From: Lachnospiraceae bacterium | Lineage (GTDB): Bacteria > Bacillota_A > Clostridia > Lachnospirales > Lachnospiraceae | Direction of reading: 5' to 3' | Assembly (NCBI GenBank): GCA_017996675.1 | Contig: JAGOGN010000112.1 | Span: forward strand, 1 to 5,375 | Length of the DNA: 5,375 nt | Shown here: one piece after another, positions 1 through 5,375 of the stretch | Position numbering within the stretch: position 1 is the stretch's first letter | Layout of the letters: each line of letters starts with the position of its first letter | Translations under genes and position numbers: made by a program | The notes under the pieces: model-generated | Seen by the model: only the letters and a program-made list of their open reading frames with translations | Databases searched by the model: none | What the model was told of the DNA's origin: nothing

Positions 1-603
1 GTTCCTGTTGAACTGTATCGGGAATTTATGGCAGATATTGCAGCAGAAATAGATCGAGAGAGTAAAATTATCAATGATTTACTTTCCCTTGTAAAAATGG
101 ATAAATCATCCTCTTCGCTAAATATTGCATCAACGAATATGAATAGTTTATTGGAAATGATTCTTAAAAGACTTCGTCCAATTGCACAACAACAGGATGT
201 GGAGCTGGTATTAGAGAGTTTTCGACCAGTAACTGCAGAAGTAGACGAGGTGAAACTTTCGTTGGCATTTACAAATCTGATTGAGAATGCGGTAAAGTAT
301 AATAACCCAGGTGGCTGGGTACATGTTACCTTAAATGCAGATCATCAATTTTTCTATGTTACAGTAGAAGATTCTGGAATGGGAATTCCAGAAGAAGCGC
401 TAGAGCATATATACGAGCGTTTTTACCGTGTAGATAAATCTCATTCCAGGGAAATTGGCGGAACGGGACTTGGCCTTGCGATTACAAGAAGTTCTATCTT
501 AATGCATCGTGGTGCAATTAAAGTGCATAGTACTTTGGGTGAAGGAACAGTATTTAGCGTTCGTATTCCACTCATTTATATATCTCAGGAGGCAAAGCGA
601 TGA
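1..603 (+). CDS. Sensor histidine kinase, C-terminal part (5' end outside window)
   Basis: This is the C-terminal half of a two-component sensor kinase, which autophosphorylates on a histidine and passes the phosphate to a response regulator. The frame is open from base 1 and gives 200 visible residues. The first roughly 35 look like the second helix of the HisKA dimerisation domain; the phospho-accepting histidine and any sensor or membrane part lie upstream, outside the window. The HATPase_c domain is complete (residues counted from base 1): N-box NLIENAVKY with the key Asn near 96, G1 box DSGMGI near 124-129, F-box RFYRVD near 140-145, and G2 box GGTGLGL near 153-159. The ATP-binding residues are intact, so the enzyme is probably active. 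The style resembles PhoR/ResE-class HAMP kinases; the signal is unknown. The stop overlaps the start of the next gene (ATGA), implying translational coupling. The ATG at 28 is internal to the domain and is not the true start. Confidence 0.95.
   Translation, partial: VPVELYREFMADIAAEIDRESKIINDLLSLVKMDKSSSSLNIASTNMNSLLEMILKRLRPIAQQQDVELVLESFRPVTAEVDEVKLSLAFTNLIENAVKYNNPGGWVHVTLNADHQFFYVTVEDSGMGIPEEALEHIYERFYRVDKSHSREIGGTGLGLAITRSSILMHRGAIKVHSTLGEGTVFSVRIPLIYISQEAKR
587..592 (+). promoter_or_regulatory. Ribosome binding site of the GerMN lipoprotein gene
   Basis: A perfect AGGAGG lies 7 nt before the ATG at 600, inside the last codons of the kinase gene. It fixes the start of the lipoprotein gene and, with the ATGA overlap, supports coupled translation of the two. 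Confidence 0.85.
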
Positions 604-1595
604 AAAAAAGAATAGCGGTCTGGCTTTGTCTATGTTTGTTTGTGATTGGGACTGTATCTGGTTGCTCCTTGAGCTCAAAATCGGATTCCGAAAAAGAGGC
701 AGCAACGGAAAGCGTCTCTTCAGATAAGGTTTTGGCTTATTATTTAAATCACGATGAAACAAAGCTAATATCAAAAAAGATTACATTAAAAAGCAAGAAT
801 GCAACATCAAAGGTAAAAGAAGCCCTAAAGCAAATTCGCGGGGTAGAGACGAACCTGGAATATCAGACACCATTTATCAAGGGATTATTAGTGGAAAAAG
901 TACTGATCGATAAGAAACAGCTTTATGTCTATTTTAATAAAGAGTACGATAATTTAAGCGATGTACGAGAAGTACTTCTTAGAGCTGCCGTTGTCAAAAC
1001 CATGCTTCAGATTCAGGGCATTGAGTGTGTATCTTTTTATGTAAATGACCTTCCTTTGGCGGATCATCTAGGAAAGATGGTCGGAGTTATGACCAAGGAC
1101 AGTTTCGTAGATAATATTGGTGCACAGATGAATAATATTGTTACGACCAATATCACGTTATATTATGCGACAGAAGATGGAAATAACCTTGTTCCAGTAG
1201 AATCAGAAGTTTATACGAGCTCTAATGTTTCCAGAGAAAAGATGGTATTAGAGCATTTAATTGAAAGTACTAAAGTCGAAGGCCTGGTGAAGGCTATTCC
1301 AGACAGCGCCAAATTGCTGAGTGTAGCGACGATGGATGGAATTTGCTTTGTGAATTTTGATTCTGGATTTTTGAAATATAATTATGAACTATCAGAATCT
1401 GTTGTAATTTACTCGATCGTAAATACGTTATGTGAATTACCTACCGTAAATAAAGTGCAGATATCGGTGAATGGCGAGACAAAGATGAAGTATCGGGATA
1501 AAATGCGTCTAGATGAAGTTTATGGACGAAATCTGGATATGGTCATCGATGCAGCTAAATTTAAAGCAATTTTAGAGGACAAAAAGGATGACTAA
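600..1595 (+). CDS. Lipoprotein with two GerMN domains (GerM-like)
   Basis: This is a probable membrane-anchored extracytoplasmic lipoprotein of 331 aa. The N-terminus has a charged MKKR, a hydrophobic core and a lipobox VSGC, with the lipidated Cys at 22, followed by a Ser/Glu/Lys-rich linker to about residue 43. Two repeats of the GerMN fold follow. The first is more diverged (about 44-152, from LAYYLN to SFYVND). The second is clearer (about 185-293, from ITLYYATEDG to VQISVNGE). B. subtilis GerM also has two GerMN domains and acts in sporulation and germination; actinobacterial LpqB, encoded next to the kinase MtrB, is another GerMN lipoprotein. By analogy this protein may work with the kinase encoded just upstream, but that is inference, and a role in sporulation is not shown here. 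The gene overlaps the kinase by 4 bp and comEC by 8 bp. The ATG at 600 is supported by an AGGAGG and by the signal peptide beginning there. Confidence 0.9.
   Translation: MKKRIAVWLCLCLFVIGTVSGCSLSSKSDSEKEAATESVSSDKVLAYYLNHDETKLISKKITLKSKNATSKVKEALKQIRGVETNLEYQTPFIKGLLVEKVLIDKKQLYVYFNKEYDNLSDVREVLLRAAVVKTMLQIQGIECVSFYVNDLPLADHLGKMVGVMTKDSFVDNIGAQMNNIVTTNITLYYATEDGNNLVPVESEVYTSSNVSREKMVLEHLIESTKVEGLVKAIPDSAKLLSVATMDGICFVNFDSGFLKYNYELSESVVIYSIVNTLCELPTVNKVQISVNGETKMKYRDKMRLDEVYGRNLDMVIDAAKFKAILEDKKDD
1574..1579 (+). promoter_or_regulatory. Ribosome binding site of comEC
   Basis: AGAGGA lies 8 nt before the ATG at 1588, within the end of the lipoprotein gene. It supports the start that overlaps the preceding gene by 8 bp and places the first hydrophobic helix directly after MTKRP. 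Confidence 0.6.
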
Positions 1596-3891
1596 ACGCC
1601 CAGTAATGGCAGGAGCAATTTTTTTCTTTGCAGGTTTGCTGGGAGCATATAGTAGACAATTCTGGTTTATTTTGATTTTGTGTGCAGTTGCATTTTGGCA
1701 ACTGCGCGCAAATCATTGGAAGAAGCGTATACTTTATCTGGGAATCTGGATGATGTGTGTTTTTCTTGGATATGAGAGAATGAATCTTCATCTGTTAGAT
1801 CAAGAAGAACAGCTAAAGCTCTGGAATCAGAAAAAGACGATTTCTGGTATTGTGACTGGAAAAGAGAAGAAAAAAGATCAATTTTATTATTTTATTCGGC
1901 AAAAAGATTGCCTTGTGCTGGTAATCAGTAGTCAGAATCAAATCCCAATTCATGCTACAGTCGTAGCGTCAGGAATTCCCCAATTATTTCAAACTGAATC
2001 AAATGATGGAGGCTATGATGAACGTTCCTATTATGAGGGGCTTAATTGTGTTTATCAGATTAAAAACGCCCAACTGAAGATTCTTCGACCGCCGTCCATT
2101 CCCCTATATGAAGGTTTATACCATTTTCGCATGAAAGTTACGGCTCTAATTCAAAAGGCGCTAGGAACTGAGGAAGAAGGCGTTTTAGCTGCAATGATTA
2201 CGGGGGAGAAAAGTCTGTTGGAAAAAGAGGTGAAGGAAAGTTATAGCGCAGCTGGGATTTCTCATCTTCTTGCAATATCTGGGACGCATTTATCCATTTT
2301 GATTTTAGGGTGCTATCAAATACTTCGAAAAAGAAAGCTTTCCTATTTCAAATCCGTGTTGTGTTCTGGCATTTTTTTACTATGTTTTTCCATCATGAGT
2401 GGATTAAGTGTTTCGACGATTCGCGCAGCAATTATGATGTCACTTTTTCTTTTCAGTCAGGTGATCGGAAAGGATTACGATGGCTATGTCGGGTTATCTC
2501 TTGCTGCTGTTCTCATTTTGTTATTCCAACCTCTTTCTTTTTTATCGATTAGTTTTCAATACTCGTTTTTAGCTTCTTACGGAGCACTAACTTCGGGTAA
2601 ACTCCTTCGACTTTGGTTTCAAAAAATACATCCGTTGTTTTCAGTCGCGTTTATGAGCAGCTGGATTACTTTTTTATGCTTTCCTTTAAATTTATTTCAT
2701 TCTTATGTTTTCTCCAGTTACCAGATTCTAGTTAATGCAATCGTATTGCCCTTAGCCGGAATACTTTTAGGTATCGGTGTGATGGGATCTCTTGTAGGGC
2801 TAGTGTGTTTTCCAATAGGAAGGCTCTTATTGATGCCTTGTGGATGGATTTTAAACTATTACTTATGGATTGCTAAGAGAGTTCCGAATTTGCCCTATGG
2901 TCAGATTGTTTTTGGAAAACCGGATTTGTGGATTGTCATTATAACATTACTTTTATCCATTCTTTTTCTTTATCGGTTGCAGGATCATCCAGTGCGAAAG
3001 TGGGCAAAGCAAAAAAAATCTGGTGTGGATAAAGTTCGTATCAAGGCAGGTGATGCGTTCCTTTTTTGCGGAATCATAGGCTGCATCATTCTCCTGTGCA
3101 TGCCAAGAGTGGGTGAGGAGGATCGAATTACCATGTTGGATGTTGGTCAGGGAGATGGAATTTATTTGTTTTCTAAGGGAAAACATATCATGATCGACGG
3201 AGGAAGTACCTCACATAAGGAGTTAGGGAAATACACCCTGCAGCCCTATTTTAATTATCATCAGATTCGACAGATTCATTGCTGGTTTCTGTCGCACTGT
3301 GACACGGATCATTGTAATGGTTTGCTAGAAGTAGTGAAATCTGGAATGAAGGTTCAGACGGTGATTTTTTCGGACCAGGTAGAAGAAAATGAAAATTATC
3401 TTCAGCTCATTCGGGTGTTAAAAGCTAAGGGGGTTCGTATTTTATACATGAGTGCAGGAAATCGGTGCAAGGTTGGAGGATTCGTTTTTGAGGCACTAGA
3501 AGGAATGAGAGAGGGGGAAACCTATGACTGTAACGAAAAATCACTGATTTTAAAAGTTTCAGAAGGAAAAAAATGGATAGGATTATTTGGCGGAGATATC
3601 TCAGAGCAAAATGAGAAAATATTGGTGGAGCGTTACGCACTGTCCCGAGTGACTGTGTTAAAACTCAGTCATCATGGGTCGAATGGGTCAAATCAAATGG
3701 AACTTTTAAAATGGTGCAATCCAAAATTTGCAATCGTATCTGCTGGGGAGAAGAATCGTTACCATCATCCAGGAGACGAGACTATTAGGCGACTAAAGGA
3801 AAGTAAGATACCTTGGTATCTAACATATGAAACCGGACAGATTGATATCTTCATCGACCGGTGGACGATTCGATTAAAGAAACAAAAGTGA
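1588..3891 (+). CDS. comEC: ComEC/Rec2 family DNA-uptake channel protein
   Basis: ComEC is the inner-membrane channel that carries single-stranded DNA into the cytoplasm in natural transformation. The 767-aa protein has the full three-part layout. The N-terminal part has hydrophobic helices (about 6-22, 25-38, 47-62) and a soluble DUF4131/OB-like loop (about 63-185) containing the motif ESNDGGYDERSYYEG. The central multi-helix Competence domain (about 190-465) carries the family signature ISHLLAISGTHLSIL at 224-238. After a last helix (about 488-505) comes a metallo-beta-lactamase-fold domain with LDVGQGDG (517-524), DGGS (537-540), SHCDTDH (569-575), GGD (668-670), LSHHGS (693-698) and YHHPG (725-729). 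The putative metal ligands all appear present (H570, D572, D574, H575, D670, H695 or H696, H727), so nuclease activity is plausible. The gene overlaps the GerMN lipoprotein gene by 8 bp, so it is probably co-transcribed with it. No comEA or comEB is visible next to it. Length is typical and the frame is unbroken. Confidence 0.96.
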   Translation: MTKRPVMAGAIFFFAGLLGAYSRQFWFILILCAVAFWQLRANHWKKRILYLGIWMMCVFLGYERMNLHLLDQEEQLKLWNQKKTISGIVTGKEKKKDQFYYFIRQKDCLVLVISSQNQIPIHATVVASGIPQLFQTESNDGGYDERSYYEGLNCVYQIKNAQLKILRPPSIPLYEGLYHFRMKVTALIQKALGTEEEGVLAAMITGEKSLLEKEVKESYSAAGISHLLAISGTHLSILILGCYQILRKRKLSYFKSVLCSGIFLLCFSIMSGLSVSTIRAAIMMSLFLFSQVIGKDYDGYVGLSLAAVLILLFQPLSFLSISFQYSFLASYGALTSGKLLRLWFQKIHPLFSVAFMSSWITFLCFPLNLFHSYVFSSYQILVNAIVLPLAGILLGIGVMGSLVGLVCFPIGRLLLMPCGWILNYYLWIAKRVPNLPYGQIVFGKPDLWIVIITLLLSILFLYRLQDHPVRKWAKQKKSGVDKVRIKAGDAFLFCGIIGCIILLCMPRVGEEDRITMLDVGQGDGIYLFSKGKHIMIDGGSTSHKELGKYTLQPYFNYHQIRQIHCWFLSHCDTDHCNGLLEVVKSGMKVQTVIFSDQVEENENYLQLIRVLKAKGVRILYMSAGNRCKVGGFVFEALEGMREGETYDCNEKSLILKVSEGKKWIGLFGGDISEQNEKILVERYALSRVTVLKLSHHGSNGSNQMELLKWCNPKFAIVSAGEKNRYHHPGDETIRRLKESKIPWYLTYETGQIDIFIDRWTIRLKKQK

Positions 3892-3903
3892 GACAAAGTT
3901 GAA

Positions 3904-3932
3904 TTGTAAATTTGCGAAAAATCCTGTATAAT
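3904..3932 (+). promoter_or_regulatory. Putative sigma-A promoter upstream of holA
   Basis: The -35 box TTGTAA (3904-3909, 4 of 6 consensus) and -10 box TATAAT (3927-3932, 6 of 6) are separated by exactly 17 bp. They sit in the 71-bp gap after comEC, with the expected transcription start about 20-25 nt before the holA ATG. The gap holds no convincing terminator, so holA may also be reached from the upstream operon. Confidence 0.7.
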
Positions 3933-3950
3933 ATAGACCGTAGACGACAA

Positions 3951-3957
3951 AGGGGGA
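3951..3957 (+). promoter_or_regulatory. Ribosome binding site of holA with ATG-TAA just upstream of the start
   Basis: The purine block AGGGGGA precedes the ATG at 3963 by 5 nt. An extra in-frame ATG at 3957 is followed at once by TAA, so it cannot extend the protein and the start at 3963 is forced. The SD is less canonical than those of the neighbouring genes. Confidence 0.6.
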
Positions 3958-3962
3958 TGTAA

Positions 3963-4997
3963 ATGGCATTTAAGAGTGAGAAAAATCCATCAGACTGTAT
4001 TTACGTAATTGACCGTGCCATAAAAGAAGATGTGGTTCATCCTTGTTATTTGCTCTATGGTACAGAAGGTTATCTTCGAAAACAGAATTATCAAAAGTTA
4101 TTAGCCTATCTGATCGATCCTAAAGACACCATGAATTGTACTATTTATCAGGGTGGAGGAGTAGAAATAGAAAAGGTGATTGATTTGGCAGAAACCTTAC
4201 CTTTTTTTGCAAAAAGAAGGGTCATTGTTTTTAAAGATACGGGATTATTGAAGCAGTCCAATGATTTACTTTCTGATTATCTCAATGATCAGGCACCAGA
4301 TACGGTTTTTATTTTTTTAGAAGAAGAAATCGATAAGAGAAGCAGGCTTTTTAAACAAGTGGAGCGTGACGGCTTAGCCGTAGAATATGTGCAGCAGCAG
4401 GAAAAGATTCTTTTTGCGTGGATCAATGCTAGGATGAAGTCTGTTCAAAAAGTGATGATGGATTCGGTGAAAGGATACCTGCTGGACCTTACTGGAGAGA
4501 ATATGGAACTCATTGATAAGGAATTGGAAAAGCTGATTGCTTATGCTTGGGATCGCAATGAAATTACCTTACAGGATGTGAAACGTCTTTGCCCGAACCA
4601 GTTAGAGGATCAAATATTTGAAATGGTCAAAGCGATCAGTGAGAAGAAACAGGAACAAGCGCTCAAGTACTATTATGAATTACTGGGACTAAAAATAGCG
4701 CCCATTAAGATTCTTGCACTGATTAATCGTCAGTTTCAGCAAATTCTGCATTTGAGAGACAGCAAGAAGAAGGGACTATCCGAAAGTACCATTGCATCAA
4801 ACTGGGGGATGAGGGATTTTATTGTTCGAAATATACTGAGTCAGAGTAGGAATTATGATTTAAGTCAGGTGCGATGGGCATTTGAACTAGGTGTTCAGAC
4901 GGATCAGGATATTAAAGAAGGTCGGATTACGGATCAGCTTGCGGTAGAACTTTTGATTATACAACTTAGCAGTGATAAACAAGAAAAAATGGCATGA
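3963..4997 (+). CDS. holA: DNA polymerase III subunit delta (clamp loader, HolA/YqeN type)
   Basis: HolA is the delta subunit of the replicative clamp loader, which opens the beta sliding clamp and helps load it onto primed DNA. The 344 aa match the usual length of Firmicute HolA. The N-terminal AAA+-like domain begins with CYLLYGTEGYL (28-38) and includes LPFFAKRRVIVFKD (79-92), a conserved stretch near the clamp-interacting region. The middle shows the helical motif GENMELIDKELEKLIAY (178-194). The C-terminal collar domain has IFEMVKAISEKK (218-229), ILALINRQFQQILHLRD (250-266) and the typical ending IKEGRITDQLAVELLIIQL (317-335). Delta lacks ATPase activity in this family, consistent with no Walker A motif here. 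The gene lies between comEC and rpsT, the order seen in B. subtilis, where it was called yqeN. A likely sigma-A promoter precedes it; the rpsT promoter begins 7 nt after its stop. Confidence 0.95.
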   Translation: MAFKSEKNPSDCIYVIDRAIKEDVVHPCYLLYGTEGYLRKQNYQKLLAYLIDPKDTMNCTIYQGGGVEIEKVIDLAETLPFFAKRRVIVFKDTGLLKQSNDLLSDYLNDQAPDTVFIFLEEEIDKRSRLFKQVERDGLAVEYVQQQEKILFAWINARMKSVQKVMMDSVKGYLLDLTGENMELIDKELEKLIAYAWDRNEITLQDVKRLCPNQLEDQIFEMVKAISEKKQEQALKYYYELLGLKIAPIKILALINRQFQQILHLRDSKKKGLSESTIASNWGMRDFIVRNILSQSRNYDLSQVRWAFELGVQTDQDIKEGRITDQLAVELLIIQLSSDKQEKMA

Positions 4998-5003
4998 TTC
5001 TTG

Positions 5004-5032
5004 TTGACAGATGAGAACGAATAGACTACAAT
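5004..5032 (+). promoter_or_regulatory. Strong sigma-A promoter of rpsT
   Basis: A perfect -35 box TTGACA (5004-5009) and the -10 box TACAAT (5027-5032, 5 of 6) are separated by 17 bp. The predicted transcription start is near 5039, giving a leader of about 80 nt before rpsT. Such a strong promoter suits a highly expressed ribosomal protein gene. Confidence 0.85.
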
Positions 5033-5043
5033 AATATAGTATG

Positions 5044-5080
5044 TTTCCATTAGATCGACCGTGTCCGGCTTTAATGGAGA
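5044..5080 (+). promoter_or_regulatory. Stem-loop in the rpsT 5' leader, possible regulatory RNA
   Basis: TTTCCATTA (5044-5052) can pair with TAATGGAGA (5072-5080) as a 9-bp stem with one G-U wobble, closing a 19-nt GC-rich apical region (5053-5071) that stands out from the AT-rich flanks. Inside it, short CCG/CGG or GAC/GTC pairings are possible. It lies about 5 nt after the predicted transcription start and is not followed by a T-run, so it is not an intrinsic terminator. Many ribosomal protein genes carry autoregulatory leaders; whether S20 binds this one is unknown. Confidence 0.45.
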
Positions 5081-5104
5081 AGTTTAATAGAAAATAGATT
5101 AATA

Positions 5105-5118
5105 TAGGAGGTGTCCTG
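5105..5118 (+). promoter_or_regulatory. rpsT ribosome binding site, with self-complementary masking hairpin
   Basis: AGGAGGTG (5106-5113) is an 8-nt perfect match to the 16S rRNA 3' end, 5 nt before the ATG at 5119. AGGA (5106-5109) can also pair with TCCT (5114-5117) across a 4-nt loop, extended by a U-G pair (5105/5118). The SD could therefore fold on itself; the hairpin is short and probably weak. Confidence 0.7.
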
Positions 5119-5375
5119 ATGGCAAACATTAAATCTGCAAAGAAAAGAATCCTTGTAGCTGAAATCAGAACTGCAAGAAATAAAGCACAGAAATCCGCTG
5201 TGAAAACTTATGTGAAAAAGGTAGAAGCTGCTGTAGAAGCGAAAGATGTTGAAGCTGCAAAGGCTGCATTATTAGTAGCAACAGCTGCAATTGATAAAGC
5301 TGCAAAGAAAGGCATTTATCATAAAAATACTGCTTCCAGAAAAGTTTCTCGTTTAGCAAAAGCTGTAAACGGAAT
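5119..5375 (+). CDS. rpsT: 30S ribosomal protein S20, 3' end outside window
   Basis: S20 is a primary-binding protein of the small ribosomal subunit that contacts 16S rRNA. The frame from the ATG at 5119 stays open to the window edge and gives 85 whole codons. The start MANIKSAKKRILVAE and the later KKGIYHKNTASRKVSRLAKAV are diagnostic for the family, as is the lysine- and alanine-rich helical make-up between them. S20 is usually about 85-90 aa, so only the last few residues and the stop should be missing. Codon use is narrower than in the neighbours (mostly GCT/GCA for Ala, AAA/AAG for Lys), as expected for a highly expressed gene. It has its own strong promoter, a structured leader and a near-perfect SD. 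In B. subtilis rpsT lies beside holA, matching the order here. Confidence 0.96.
   Translation, partial: MANIKSAKKRILVAEIRTARNKAQKSAVKTYVKKVEAAVEAKDVEAAKAALLVATAAIDKAAKKGIYHKNTASRKVSRLAKAVNG

Noticed and set aside
509..727. Forward frame spanning the kinase-lipoprotein junction
   Set aside because: It is an out-of-frame shadow of two conserved genes with no SD or family signature; the frame at 2310-2552 inside comEC is rejected for the same reason.
1619..1625. T7 run near the start of comEC as a phase-variation tract
   Set aside because: Runs of seven A or T also occur at 2372-2378, 3567-3573 and 4312-4318, as expected in AT-rich coding DNA; only the longer A8 run at the domain linker was kept as a finding.
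2953..3186. Reverse-strand open frame opposite comEC
   Set aside because: No SD, no recognisable domain, and it lies opposite clearly conserved ComEC coding sequence; the same holds for other antisense frames at 499-774, 1561-1791, 3425-3640, 3765-3950 and 4887-5129.
3957..3962. ATG-TAA as an upstream regulatory mini-ORF or alternative holA start
   Set aside because: The ATG overlaps the purine block of the holA SD and has no SD of its own at proper spacing; it is most simply chance sequence.
5044..5080. Stem-loop after holA as an intrinsic terminator
   Set aside because: The stem is AT-rich, is followed by AGTTTAATAG rather than a T-run, and lies downstream of the strong rpsT promoter.
5165..5359. 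Reverse-strand open frame rich in Leu and Gln opposite rpsT
   Set aside because: It is the antisense of the Ala/Lys-rich S20 gene; the composition is a direct result of that and there is no supporting start signal.

Overview
The window looks like a chromosomal core segment from a low-GC Gram-positive anaerobe of the Clostridia, most likely Lachnospiraceae or a close relative. This rests on AT-rich codon use, strong AGGAGG-type ribosome binding sites, a GerMN (sporulation/germination) lipoprotein, and the gene order comEC-holA-rpsT. That order resembles the comE-holA(yqeN)-rpsT region of Bacillus subtilis. The assignment comes from gene content and was not tested by a database search.

All five genes lie on the + strand and are tightly packed. 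From left to right they are: the C-terminal part of a membrane-type sensor histidine kinase (5' end cut by the window); a lipoprotein with two GerMN domains, overlapping the kinase by 4 bp (ATGA); a full-length ComEC/Rec2 DNA-uptake channel with a C-terminal metallo-beta-lactamase-fold domain, overlapping the lipoprotein gene by 8 bp; holA, the DNA polymerase III delta (clamp loader) subunit, 71 bp further on and with its own likely sigma-A promoter; and rpsT, ribosomal protein S20, behind a near-consensus promoter and a structured 5' leader, cut by the window at its 3' end.

The first three genes have the layout of one translationally coupled operon: signal sensing, an envelope lipoprotein and a DNA-transport channel. 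A response regulator gene is expected just upstream of the window. holA and rpsT are housekeeping genes (replication and translation) that can be transcribed from their own promoters. I see no convincing intrinsic terminator in either intergenic gap, so read-through from upstream is possible.

I see no mobile element, CRISPR array, tRNA/rRNA gene or obvious new system. The points most worth a second look are the kinase-GerMN lipoprotein-ComEC coupling, the rpsT leader (a 9-bp stem plus a small hairpin that can mask the Shine-Dalgarno sequence), the cysteine pair in the ComEC N-terminal loop, and the A8 run between the channel and nuclease-like domains of ComEC. No gene-free stretch exceeds about 120 bases.
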